Shown piece after piece: positions 35,748 through 43,818 of a DNA stretch of 64,000 nucleotides. Positions within the stretch are counted from its first letter, which is position 1, and every line of letters starts with the position of its first letter. The DNA lies in NCBI RefSeq assembly GCF_003097315.1, contig NZ_QDDL01000004.1:362704-426703 (forward strand), in the 5' to 3' direction. A program made the translations under genes and the position numbers. This DNA comes from Pelagibaculum spongiae. Its GTDB lineage: Bacteria > Pseudomonadota > Gammaproteobacteria > Enterobacterales > Pelagibaculaceae. The notes beneath the pieces were generated by a model. That model worked only from the letters and a program-made list of their open reading frames with translations, did no database searches and was not told the origin of the DNA.

Positions 35748-35766
35748 GACTTTTTTAACATAAACA

Positions 35767-35925
35767 ATGTTTTGGTTAGTGTTATTTATTTGGGCGTTAC
35801 TGCGCAGCTTTCAGCGCTGGATTTTAGTGCCGAAAAGCTTGTGGCTGTTTTTAGGTAGCTTGCTAACAATCAATCTGCTGAAAATAATTCTAAAAAAGCA
35901 TCAACCCAGCAGCTTTACCTGCTAG
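35767..35925 (+). CDS. Possible small hydrophobic protein (52 aa)
   Basis: A short frame starting MFWLVLFIWALLRSFQRW has two hydrophobic segments and a basic end. It lies just after the add terminator and has no visible ribosome site. It may be a small membrane protein, a remnant, or chance. The rest of the add to 36086 gap shows nothing I can name. Confidence 0.3.
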   Translation: MFWLVLFIWALLRSFQRWILVPKSLWLFLGSLLTINLLKIILKKHQPSSFTC

Positions 35926-36085
35926 GCGATAATAGAAATAACAGTTTGGATAGCCGAAGTTTTGGCTGGGTCGATGCCCAGCTTGTCAAAGGAAAGGCAA
36001 AACAGATCTGGTTTAATTTTCAAAAGTCTGACCGCAACCAGGCGCTGTGAACACTGGTCATATTGAGAATATGAAGAGCCATTCA

Positions 36086-37573
36086 CTAATGTTGGCAGTT
36101 GGTGATCAGTTGGCAATAACCATTTATTGATGAAGCTTCTTCATCTTCGACCCAGCGGGAAAAACGCTTTTCCATCATTACCAATCTTTGCTGAACCAGG
36201 TCAGTATCTTTTTGCTTTCCTTGGTAGTTAAAGTAAACTTTACCATCGAATTTTTCATCCACGCTGTCTTTGTGGCGACTGAAATGTTTGGTTAGCGTAC
36301 AAGTTGCATGGATATACGCCTGATCACGGCAGTGCCGGTCTGCAAAACGTAATACGGTATCAAAATCATCATCGTAAGCGGGGTCGCTGCAATTAATTTC
36401 GATACTATGCCATTGTGAATTTTCCGATGAAGGGATTTGGCAAATCTCAAATTCAGGTTCGTTTTCAAATACCACTGGCGCATGAATATCTGCTAGGTCA
36501 ATTTCCAATAATACCTGGTTCTCAGCAACCAGTTGATCGGTTTTTAAATTCAGATATAACTTGTTGCTGTGCTGGTGATAAAATGGCTTAAAACGTGCTT
36601 GCGGAAACCAGTGTTCCGGTAACTCGACATCACGAATCAGCGACAGATCAAAACGATCGAGAATTAGCAATTTTTTCTGAAAGGAATGCCCATAAATAAC
36701 GTACTGTTCAGATACATAAAGACCTGCCCCATCAGCCTGCCAGTAATGGTTATCCCAACCAAAATCTATCTGGCGTAACTCCTTGCCTGAGTGAGCATCC
36801 AGTACTTCAACACCATTGCTGGTTGCTAAAAACACTTGCTCTTCAAGCAGCTGCCAACCATCAATGGTGTACTTGGTAATATGTGACCAGTTTTGCTGAC
36901 CATCTTTTAGTGCGAAGCTCGCAATTTCAGAATTACTGAAAACATTCAACTGAGTCGGTTTACCAAGTTGGTTCAAATGAAAAATTTTTTGTGAAGAACG
37001 GTGCCCCAGCATAGCTATAAACGAACTCTCAGCAAAAGAAGCAGCTAAAAAGCGTTCAGCACTAATAAAAAAGTACTTAATATCCAGTCTTTGTTCCCAA
37101 AGCTTCTTCAAATCACGGCCATACGAAGACAAACTCTTATTAACTCTATCGAGTTTAATATAAAAGTCATGAACTTGAGTACTATGCAAGCCACTCTTAA
37201 CATCAGATTTAAAAACACAATAATCAGAAAAGCTTATATAGGAAACCTTTCCTGAGTCGCGATAAAACAGGCCGTTTAAATCAGACCGGTCCTGCCAGCT
37301 TAAGAATGCTTTAGCTAATGCTGTTGGCAACTCTTTCAAAGAATAATTTATATTACTGCACTCATCTTCTGCACAGTACTCACCAAGATTCCCAGAGCAG
37401 CAAAGGAAGTCAGTATCGTCATATAAAAAGCTACCGAGATATTTTCTATCGTTATAAATTAAACATTTTATTCTATCACTTACAATCCCCCCTCCACCAC
37501 CTGCCAAAGAGAGAAATACGCAGTCATGAGACATGCCTGATAAGCTTGCGTTTTTTACGAAAAATACCTTCAT
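36086..37573 (-). CDS. Unknown 495-aa protein, possibly beta-propeller-like
   Basis: I recognise no family. There is no signal peptide or membrane helix. The centre (about 160-340) has short repeating beta-strand units with aromatic residues (FLATSNGVEVLDAHSGKELR, YVIYGHSFQKKLLILDRFDL), like WD/PQQ-type propeller blades. The C-terminal 60 residues are charged. The start codon overlaps the stop of the upstream small gene by one base (TGATG), so the two are translationally coupled. It sits in an accessory patch next to a RAYT transposase. An effector with a cognate partner is possible but not shown. Confidence 0.6.
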   Translation of the reverse strand: MKVFFVKNASLSGMSHDCVFLSLAGGGGGIVSDRIKCLIYNDRKYLGSFLYDDTDFLCCSGNLGEYCAEDECSNINYSLKELPTALAKAFLSWQDRSDLNGLFYRDSGKVSYISFSDYCVFKSDVKSGLHSTQVHDFYIKLDRVNKSLSSYGRDLKKLWEQRLDIKYFFISAERFLAASFAESSFIAMLGHRSSQKIFHLNQLGKPTQLNVFSNSEIASFALKDGQQNWSHITKYTIDGWQLLEEQVFLATSNGVEVLDAHSGKELRQIDFGWDNHYWQADGAGLYVSEQYVIYGHSFQKKLLILDRFDLSLIRDVELPEHWFPQARFKPFYHQHSNKLYLNLKTDQLVAENQVLLEIDLADIHAPVVFENEPEFEICQIPSSENSQWHSIEINCSDPAYDDDFDTVLRFADRHCRDQAYIHATCTLTKHFSRHKDSVDEKFDGKVYFNYQGKQKDTDLVQQRLVMMEKRFSRWVEDEEASSINGYCQLITNCQH

Positions 37574-37979
37574 CAGCTTCCCACCAACGACTTTAATTCA
37601 TTAACGATGATAAATTTATTCTCTGACATTTCAAAAATAATATCATCTACTTGATCTTCCCAAAGGTCAGGGTCAGTCAATTCATCCCCGCCATTCATTA
37701 ATCTGTATAATTTTCTACTATTTTGGGGATCTAACATCTGTTCTTGAATATGCTTAAGGATTTTCTCTGGCGTCGTATTTACACTAGGCAAAAAGTGCCA
37801 CTGTTTCCCTGTATTCCCCTGTGAAAATGCAACGATATCATTAAATAGTTGGCCAAGAAAAAACCCTGCCAGCCAAACTTTTTTCTTTGCACCCCAAAAA
37901 ATGCCTTATGGAGATTATGCATCAAAATAATGTCCACCAAAGCGCCTGCATAGACAAAACCAGTGTTCATTCGACGGTT
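37573..37979 (-). pseudogene. Frameshifted small gene coupled to the 495-aa gene
   Basis: The last 72 codons (to 37791, from TTG) form a clean acidic protein (SVNTTPEKILKHIQEQMLDP onward). The same frame continues upstream for about 36 protein-like codons (WLAGFFLGQLFNDIVAFSQG) without any start codon, until a TAA. In the neighbouring frame an upstream segment begins at an ATG (MNTGFVYAGALVDIILMHNL). The two frames meet at a TTTTTTGGGG tract on the minus strand. A one-base indel there would join them into one protein of about 135 residues. It could be a real frameshift, a sequencing error in a homopolymer, or a shorter gene starting at TTG. Confidence 0.5.
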
Positions 37980-37999
37980 TTTCAGCAAACATTATTGGA

Positions 38000-38027
38000 T
38001 AGCTGGCGTAGTAATGCCTACCAGCTA
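38000..38027. repeat. REP-like bulged hairpin beside the RAYT gene
   Basis: TAGCTG-GC-GTAG and CTAC-CAGCTA pair with a 2-nt bulge around TAATGC. Bulged palindromes with a GTAG-type tetranucleotide are typical REP features. It lies just downstream of the RAYT stop and is followed by AGCTAGCGCT, a 10-mer also found just upstream of the gene (39184-39193). Confidence 0.45.
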
Positions 38028-38080
38028 GCGCTCGCATCAAAATATATTCAATGGGTCGTTAGGAAATTAACAGGATGGCT

Positions 38081-39103
38081 TTAGGTGGGACCTAACCCTT
38101 TCTTTTGTTCTTTGTATTGCGCTCTGGCACGCTGCTTAAACTTCAATATATCGCTATAGCGACCAATTGCTGAAGTAAACTGTTTCATTAGCGACAGCCC
38201 GCGACCGCTCATGGTGCTGGCCCATTCGGTGGCATCTACTCGCAATTTCAGTCGATTAAAAATTGGCGGTAAGTCTTGCGACATGCGGTGTTTTTTATCA
38301 TGGCGGGCCATCCGTGCGCTAGCATCAACAAGTTCTAGGTAATCTGAATATTTAAAAGGTAAGCACTTTGCTTGTTGTGCTTTTGTCATTTTTGGTTCAA
38401 GCAACGATTTTAATCTGGGGTAGCTCGATTTCAGGTTTCGTTTTTCTTTAATATTGATTCTGGCTTGTAGCGAAGTGTAATCGGAATCTTCTGGGGTTGT
38501 GGCGATACCTGCTCGCAGTGGATTAAGATCGACATAAGCCATGCAGGTTAGCAGCGCTTGTTCATCCAGCAAGGCTTGTGCTTTAAAGCGACCTTCCCAA
38601 AATCGGCCGGTGCATTTATCTTCAGCGTTGGCTTTGCGGGCTAGCGGCTCGTTAATTGCTCGCATAAACCAGCTAATACTCATTAGTCGTTCTCGGTAAA
38701 TATCAGCGAAACTGACTGCCATATTTTTTTCTGCAGAGGTCATTGCTTTTCTTTTACGAGAATCGAGGTAATTCTGCACCAAGCGTTCGCCCTTAAAGAC
38801 TTTGCAATATTGAGTCAGCACCTGATCATCGGTCCATTCTTGAGCTTTTGAAACATCGACAAACAGCACCAGATGATAGTGATTACTCATGATGGCATAG
38901 GCCGCTACTTCTATCGCAAAGGCTTTCACCAGTAAGGCTAGCCGATCGACAATCCACTGGCGGCGGTGATCGTAGTTTTGTCGAAGCTCGGGAACGATGG
39001 CCGGATCTTCACCGCACAACCACCCTCGCCTAACGCATCTTGAACAGGCATGGATGAACGGATTAGCTTTTGGATCGAACAGAATGGCACGTGGTGCAGG
39101 CAT
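38081..39103 (-). CDS. REP-associated tyrosine transposase (RAYT, Y1/HUH family)
   Basis: The 340-residue protein has the HUH metal motif in AIMSNHYHLVL and further RAYT-like features: CTGRFWEGRFKAQALLDE, the AYVDLNPLRAG motif and a basic C-terminal region. RAYTs are domesticated IS200-like transposases linked with REP hairpins. The frame is intact. It ends within a small hairpin (TAGGT / ACCTA). A partial second copy lies at 63452-63590. No IS200-type partner gene is present. Confidence 0.9.
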   Translation of the reverse strand: MPAPRAILFDPKANPFIHACSRCVRRGWLCGEDPAIVPELRQNYDHRRQWIVDRLALLVKAFAIEVAAYAIMSNHYHLVLFVDVSKAQEWTDDQVLTQYCKVFKGERLVQNYLDSRKRKAMTSAEKNMAVSFADIYRERLMSISWFMRAINEPLARKANAEDKCTGRFWEGRFKAQALLDEQALLTCMAYVDLNPLRAGIATTPEDSDYTSLQARINIKEKRNLKSSYPRLKSLLEPKMTKAQQAKCLPFKYSDYLELVDASARMARHDKKHRMSQDLPPIFNRLKLRVDATEWASTMSGRGLSLMKQFTSAIGRYSDILKFKQRARAQYKEQKKGLGPT

Positions 39104-39186
39104 AATGAATTTGGATCGATTTATTAAGCAAACACTTAATAATTTGATTCCACTCCAGCTAATTTCAGTGGTTGACTGATATTAGC

Positions 39187-39330
39187 TAGCGCTTTGCAAT
39201 TGAGGAAATTGAATATTTTTAACTGGTCATAGAAAAAGCTTTGGCTGGCAATGATCAATAGCGCTTTGCAATTGAGGAAATTGAATATTTTTAACTGGTC
39301 ATAGAAAAAGCTTTGGCTGGCAATGATCAG
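39187..39330. repeat. 72-bp tandem duplication upstream of RAYT
   Basis: Two adjacent copies (39187-39258 and 39259-39330) are identical over at least 71 bp. Each contains TAGCGCTTTGCAATTGAGG and ends in GGCTGGCAATGATCA. The reading frame through it (72 is a multiple of three) is open by repetition only and is not convincing as a gene. Confidence 0.9.
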
Positions 39331-39373
39331 GCAATGAATAGGCAATGAATAGGCAATGATCAGGCAATGAATA
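39318..39373. repeat. 11-bp tandem repeat array
   Basis: Five units of GGCAATGAATA or GGCAATGATCA follow directly on the 72-bp duplication; the first unit is its end. This is a slippage-prone microsatellite. Confidence 0.85.
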
Positions 39374-39384
39374 TTCCTGCAGGT

Positions 39385-39417
39385 AAAAAAAAACCAAATC
39401 CGAAGATTTGGTTTTTA
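39385..39417 (-). terminator. Terminator of the second tRNA operon
   Basis: On the minus strand, AAACCAAATC-TTCG-GATTTGG with a TTCG tetraloop is followed by nine T. Confidence 0.9.
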
Positions 39418-39420
39418 ATT

Positions 39421-39496
39421 TGGAGCGGGTAACGAGGCTCGAACTCGTGACCTCGACCTTGGCAAGGTCGCGCTCTACCAGCTGAGCTATACCCGC
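39421..39496 (-). tRNA. tRNA-Gly (GCC), copy 1
   Basis: 76-nt cloverleaf with encoded CCA, acceptor GCGGGTA, GTTCGAGCC T arm and anticodon GCC in TTGCCAA. Last gene of the second tRNA operon. Confidence 0.98.
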
Positions 39497-39557
39497 TTAC
39501 TTCTCACTATCTAAAGCAATATTTCACTGCTCTAGACCAAGGTGCCAACCTTGAAAA

Positions 39558-39644
39558 TGGTGCCCAGAGCCGGACTTGAACCGGCACGAAGTTACCTTCG
39601 AGGGATTTTAAATCCCTTGCGTCTACCAATTTCGCCATCCGGGC
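39558..39644 (-). tRNA. tRNA-Leu (UAA), copy 1
   Basis: 87-nt class II tRNA with acceptor GCCCGGA, long variable arm, anticodon TAA in TTTAAAA and encoded CCA. The whole gene appears again at 40510-40596. Confidence 0.98.
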
Positions 39645-39722
39645 GGATGCCTTTTTTCTGAAATCATTTCAAATTACGTCGTGCTATTTGAAGTAACGAT
39701 TAATTACTACAAACATTCAATT

Positions 39723-39807
39723 TGGAACGGGTAACATGGCTCCTGATCTACAGGAAATGGTGTGACCTCGATCTTGGCAAGGTTACGCTCTACCAGGTTA
39801 ACTGCCC
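39723..39807 (-). pseudogene. Degenerate tRNA-Gly
   Basis: The anticodon arm (CTTGCCAAG) and parts of both ends still match the Gly tRNAs, but the T arm is replaced by an unrelated insert of about 12 nt and the acceptor stem no longer pairs. It is flanked by an exact 47-nt direct repeat (39679-39725 and 39815-39861), so it is a decayed unit of the tandem array. Confidence 0.85.
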
Positions 39808-39858
39808 TATTGCATCGTGCTATTTGAAGTAACGATTAATTACTACAAACATTCAATT

Positions 39859-39934
39859 TGGAGCGGGTAACGAGGCTCGAACTCGTGACCTCGACCTTGG
39901 CAAGGTCGCGCTCTACCAGCTGAGCTATACCCGC
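39859..39934 (-). tRNA. tRNA-Gly (GCC), copy 2
   Basis: 76 nt, same sequence as copy 1 with anticodon GCC and encoded CCA. Lies in a tandem tRNA-plus-spacer array with a period of about 147 bp. Confidence 0.98.
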
Positions 39935-40006
39935 ATCTTTTTGCGATTCGAAGCAACTTTCATTACTTCAAGCTTTCAGAATGCCAGTCCTGAACACTTA
40001 AAAATT

Positions 40007-40082
40007 TGGAGCGGGTAACGAGGCTCGAACTCGTGACCTCGACCTTGGCAAGGTCGCGCTCTACCAGCTGAGCTATACCCGC
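40007..40082 (-). tRNA. tRNA-Gly (GCC), copy 3
   Basis: 76 nt, same as the other copies. The spacer on its left (ATCTTTTTGCGATTCGAA...) is a near copy of the spacer on its right. Confidence 0.98.
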
Positions 40083-40152
40083 ATCTTTTTGCGATTCGAA
40101 ACAACTTTCGTTACTTCAAGCTTCTAGGATGCCAATCCTAGACACTTAAAAT

Positions 40153-40228
40153 TGGAGCGGGTAACGAGGCTCGAACTCGTGACCTCGACCTTGGCAAGGT
40201 CGCGCTCTACCAGCTGAGCTATACCCGC
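40153..40228 (-). tRNA. tRNA-Gly (GCC), copy 4
   Basis: 76 nt, same as the other copies. The spacer before it (TTTTGCGATTTGAAACAA...) is a more diverged version of the array spacer. Confidence 0.98.
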
Positions 40229-40342
40229 TTCGTTTTGCGATTTGAAACAATTTTCATTGTTTCGAGTCTTCAAAATGCCACTCTTGAAAACTCATAACGA
40301 ATAATAAAAACCCTAATTAAAGAACTTAATTATCCGAAAATC

Positions 40343-40416
40343 TGGAGGCTCGACCCGGAATCGAACCGGGCTAGATGGATTTGCAATCCACTGCATAACC
40401 TCTTTGCTATCGAGCC
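40343..40416 (-). tRNA. tRNA-Cys (GCA), copy 1
   Basis: 74 nt with acceptor GGCTCGA, anticodon GCA in ATTGCAAAT and encoded CCA. Same sequence as copy 2. First gene after the internal terminator. Confidence 0.98.
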
Positions 40417-40473
40417 AGATTTTTCAATCTATTTTTAATGGCAACTGGTGATTGCAATTAAATTTTCTTTCAA

Positions 40474-40495
40474 TAAAAAAGACCTCAGAGAGGTC
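40474..40495 (-). terminator. Internal terminator between the two tRNA operons
   Basis: On the minus strand, GACCTC and GAGGTC pair around three bases and are followed by TTTTTT. It separates the Gly-Cys-Leu set (right) from the expanded set (left). Confidence 0.8.
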
Positions 40496-40509
40496 TCTTT
40501 TATTTAATA

Positions 40510-40596
40510 TGGTGCCCAGAGCCGGACTTGAACCGGCACGAAGTTACCTTCGAGGGATTTTAAATCCCTTGCGTCTACCAATTTCGCCATCCGGGC
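40510..40596 (-). tRNA. tRNA-Leu (UAA), copy 2
   Basis: 87 nt, same as copy 1. It is third in the Gly-Cys-Leu order that matches glyW-cysT-leuZ of E. coli. Confidence 0.98.
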
Positions 40597-40620
40597 AGAT
40601 GGATCGTACATCGTAAAATT

Positions 40621-40694
40621 TGGAGGCTCGACCCGGAATCGAACCGGGCTAGATGGATTTGCAATCCACTGCATAACCTCTTTGCTATCGAGCC
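40621..40694 (-). tRNA. tRNA-Cys (GCA), copy 2
   Basis: 74 nt, anticodon GCA, CCA encoded. Second gene of the operon that starts after pgsA. Confidence 0.98.
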
Positions 40695-40773
40695 AAATTT
40701 TATTGCTACTAACAAAAAATTAATTCTGTTAGTTATTCTGAAACACTACAAATAGATGCAACAGAAAATAATT

Positions 40774-40849
40774 TGGAGCGGGTAACGAGGCTCGAACTCG
40801 TGACCTCGACCTTGGCAAGGTCGCGCTCTACCAGCTGAGCTATACCCGC
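40774..40849 (-). tRNA. tRNA-Gly (GCC), copy 5
   Basis: 76 nt, anticodon GCC. First tRNA after pgsA. An AT-rich promoter-like stretch lies just upstream, with -35-like TTGCTT (40888-40893) and -10-like TATTTT (40866-40871) on the minus strand. Confidence 0.98.
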
Positions 40850-41047
40850 TTACATTTCGGCAATATAAAATAATTAAATACTTTATAAAGCAATTCTATC
40901 TGAACATCGAGGTTTTTATCTTGCTAAAACTTCGTAGTGACTGTTGCCTCGATTAGATCGGGTTGGGTCATGTCCAGTCAGCCGTGCCATGGCTGCGAAA
41001 CGTGGGACGCATTATACGTGTGAAGCCTTTGCTGTCAACTGCTGGCG

Positions 41048-41620
41048 CTACTTAACAGTAGGTTTTAATGACGGCCAGGCCGCGATTAAATAGTCAACCA
41101 TCGACCAAATGGTTAACACGACTGCAATATATAACGCCAAGTATCCGCCGTAGAAGAAAATATTTGCAACATGGGTATCGCCTGGTTGATAAAAACAAAT
41201 CAAGCTGGCAATGGCACCCATCTGAAAAGAAGTTTTTACTTTGCCAATCCAAGAAACGGCGACTCGCGATTGCACTCCAATTTCGGCCATCCATTGTCGC
41301 AACGCTGAAATAACAATTTCACGTCCGATGATTACAGCGGCAGGAAGTGCCATCCAAATGGTTGCTTGATCTTGCACTAAACAGACAAGAGATACCGCGA
41401 CCATTAGCTTGTCAGCAACCGGATCGAGGAATGCACCAAATGGAGAGGTTTGTTTAAGGCGACGAGCCAAAAAGCCATCGAGCCAATCAGTAAAGCCCGC
41501 CAACATAAAGATAGCGGTAGTGTAGTAGCGCCAACCCGTGTCATCAGACAGATAGAAGAAAACTACAAAGACTGGGATCAGGCAAATTCGAGTGAGCGTC
41601 AGAATATTAGGAATGTTCAT
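41048..41620 (-). CDS. pgsA: CDP-diacylglycerol-glycerol-3-phosphate 3-phosphatidyltransferase
   Basis: The 190-residue membrane enzyme carries the CDP-alcohol phosphotransferase motif D-x2-D-G-x2-A-R-x8-G-x3-D-x3-D in TDWLDGFLARRLK through FGAFLDPVADK. It makes phosphatidylglycerophosphate, the committed step to phosphatidylglycerol and cardiolipin. About four to five membrane helices are present. Two ATGs are adjacent; I chose the second. It sits between uvrC and tRNA-Gly as in E. coli. Confidence 0.97.
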   Translation of the reverse strand: MNIPNILTLTRICLIPVFVVFFYLSDDTGWRYYTTAIFMLAGFTDWLDGFLARRLKQTSPFGAFLDPVADKLMVAVSLVCLVQDQATIWMALPAAVIIGREIVISALRQWMAEIGVQSRVAVSWIGKVKTSFQMGAIASLICFYQPGDTHVANIFFYGGYLALYIAVVLTIWSMVDYLIAAWPSLKPTVK

Positions 41621-41790
41621 CATAAGGCTATGCGAGTGCTTCTTGACTCTGTTATACCATCTTTCTATCTGTCCGCTAAGGCATTAGCTCAGGAAATTGT
41701 AAATTCCCTGATCTGTTAAACGAAAACCCAACCAATTAAATGTGCTTTTGTCACGTTTGTGTTGCAATTGCCCTTCTCGATTAAATATTG

Positions 41791-43683
41791 CTAATGAAGT
41801 GCATGATAAATCCGCTCCGCAAGGGCATTGCTGATTCCTGATACTTTTTCCAGCTCTTCTATGCTGGCACCCGATATGCCGCGAACACTGCCAAAGCGCC
41901 CAATCAATTCTTTTCGTTTGGCTGGCCCAACTCCCTCTATACCCTCAAGCTTTGATTGACTGCGTTTTTTATCGCGAATCTTTCTGTGATTAGTAATCGC
42001 AAACCGGTGCGATTCATCTCGAATATGCTGAATTAGGTGCAAAGCTGGAGAGTCGGAAGGCAGGTTAACTCCGATATCAATCGGACTTCTCAATAATGCT
42101 TCCAAGCCTGGCTTTCTGCTAACGCCTTTTGCAACACCGAGCAATGGTAAATCGGTCAATTCCAATTCACTGAGCACTTCAACCGCCTGGGTCATTTGCC
42201 CCTTTCCACCATCTATTAATAGAAGGTCCGGCAAAATGCCATCACCGGCTTTTACTCTAGAGTAGCGACGATGAATCGCTTGGCGCATTGCTGCGTAGTC
42301 ATCACCACCGGTAATCCCGGTAATATTGAACTTTCGATATTCTGCTTTGGCTGGCACACCTTCAATAAACACCACACAAGAAGCAACCGTTGCTTCACCA
42401 TGGCTGTGGCTGATATCAAAGCACTCCATTCTTCGCGGCATTTTTGGCAAATGCATCTGTTCTTTTAACGCATGCATCCGCTGCGCTTGATTGGCTTTGC
42501 GGCCTAAGCGGTTATCCAGCGCCTGATCTGCATTGGTTTGTGACAGTTTTTGCCAACGGGAACGATCACCGCGCACACTATCACGAAGCCTTACCTTACG
42601 ATCGGTCTGATCTGACAGAAATGCCTGCAGCACTTCTTGCTGCTGCAATGCCTGTGGCAAGAGAATTTCTGTTGGCGGCTTATGTTCTGGGTTGAGATAA
42701 AACTGGGCAATAAAAGCTTCTAACAATTCATCAACCGAAGTGTCGGTCGGGCATTCGGGGAAATAAGCCCGATTACCCTGCAACTGCCCATTGCGAACAA
42801 ACAGCACATGAACACAAGCACCGCCTGGACGAGTCGCTGCAGCAATAACATCCATGTCGCCACTGCCACCACTGATATGCTGCTGTTCCTGCAATTTACG
42901 CAACACTTGAATTTGGTCACGCAGACCGGCAGCCTTTTCATAGGCAAATTCAGCCGCAGCCAGCTCCATTTTAGCAACCAGCTTATTAATCACCGACTGA
43001 TTCTTTCCCTGCAAAAACAGCCGAACCAGATCGACATCTTGCTGATATTCTTCTGCGGCGATCTTATCGACACAAGGCGCGGTACAGCGACCAATTTCAT
43101 GTTGCAGGCAAGCACGCGAGCGATTGCGATAAAAACTATCGGAACATTGGCGCACCGGAAAAATCTTCTGCAATAAAGATAGGTTTTCTCTCACCGCTCC
43201 CACATTCGGGTAAGGGCCAAAAAACTCGCCCTTTTTTTTGCGACTGCCGCGATGAAAGTCGAGCCGGGGAAATGGGTGTGCTGAAAGAAAAATGTAAGGA
43301 TAACCTTTATCGTCTTTCAACAGAACATTGTAGCGAGGGCGATGTTGCTTGATCAGGTCGTTCTCAAGAATTAACGCTTCGGCTTCACTATGGGTGACTG
43401 CAACCTGAATTCGAACGATTTTCGCCACCATCGCAGTGGTTTTTGCGCTGTCATGATTGCGATTGAAATAAGAAGAGACCCGCCGCTTGAGATTGGAAGC
43501 CTTGCCGACATAAATAATCACATCGTTGGCATCGATCATTCGATAAACACCCGGCCGCCCTGTTAGGCCTTTTACAAAACCTTGCAAGTCGAATGGCATG
43601 GGCTGTTCTACAGCAACGGTTTCTACCGCTGCGGCATCTGATGATGCCGACTCAGGTTGCTGTGGAGACGATCGATCCTTCAA
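41791..43683 (-). CDS. uvrC: UvrC, excinuclease ABC subunit C
   Basis: The 630-residue nuclease has an N-terminal GIY-YIG domain (GVYRMIDANDVIIYVGKASN, about 40-130), a UVR domain binding UvrB (about 220-260), the RNase H-like 5'-incision domain (MECFDISHSHGE) and C-terminal helix-hairpin-helix motifs (LEGIEGVGPAKRKELIGRFG). It makes both incisions in nucleotide excision repair. An N-terminal extension of about 30 polar residues is slightly longer than usual. It stands between uvrY and pgsA. Confidence 0.97.
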   Translation of the reverse strand: MKDRSSPQQPESASSDAAAVETVAVEQPMPFDLQGFVKGLTGRPGVYRMIDANDVIIYVGKASNLKRRVSSYFNRNHDSAKTTAMVAKIVRIQVAVTHSEAEALILENDLIKQHRPRYNVLLKDDKGYPYIFLSAHPFPRLDFHRGSRKKKGEFFGPYPNVGAVRENLSLLQKIFPVRQCSDSFYRNRSRACLQHEIGRCTAPCVDKIAAEEYQQDVDLVRLFLQGKNQSVINKLVAKMELAAAEFAYEKAAGLRDQIQVLRKLQEQQHISGGSGDMDVIAAATRPGGACVHVLFVRNGQLQGNRAYFPECPTDTSVDELLEAFIAQFYLNPEHKPPTEILLPQALQQQEVLQAFLSDQTDRKVRLRDSVRGDRSRWQKLSQTNADQALDNRLGRKANQAQRMHALKEQMHLPKMPRRMECFDISHSHGEATVASCVVFIEGVPAKAEYRKFNITGITGGDDYAAMRQAIHRRYSRVKAGDGILPDLLLIDGGKGQMTQAVEVLSELELTDLPLLGVAKGVSRKPGLEALLRSPIDIGVNLPSDSPALHLIQHIRDESHRFAITNHRKIRDKKRSQSKLEGIEGVGPAKRKELIGRFGSVRGISGASIEELEKVSGISNALAERIYHALH

Positions 43684-43818
43684 ATGCTCGCCCTCAGAAA
43701 ATTCTCAGGGCAAAGCTTAACCGTTAAAACTCAGCTGACAAGCTCAAGCCAAACAATAGTCCGCTCAATACAGAGCAAACCTTGGTTTCTGGATTACTAA
43801 AAATAGCTAACGTCGTCG

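Noticed and set aside
37900..37930. Programmed -1 frameshift site in the small gene at 37573-37979
   Set aside because: The T tract does not give a proper X-XXY-YYZ slippery heptamer in the incoming frame, so an indel is more likely.
37887..38084. 65-aa plus-strand frame between the unknown gene and the RAYT
   Set aside because: It overlaps the better-supported minus-strand coding sequence and a REP-like hairpin, and shows no family features.
39136..39345. 69-aa minus-strand frame through the 72-bp repeat
   Set aside because: It is open only because the repeat length is a multiple of three; no ribosome site and no protein-like composition.
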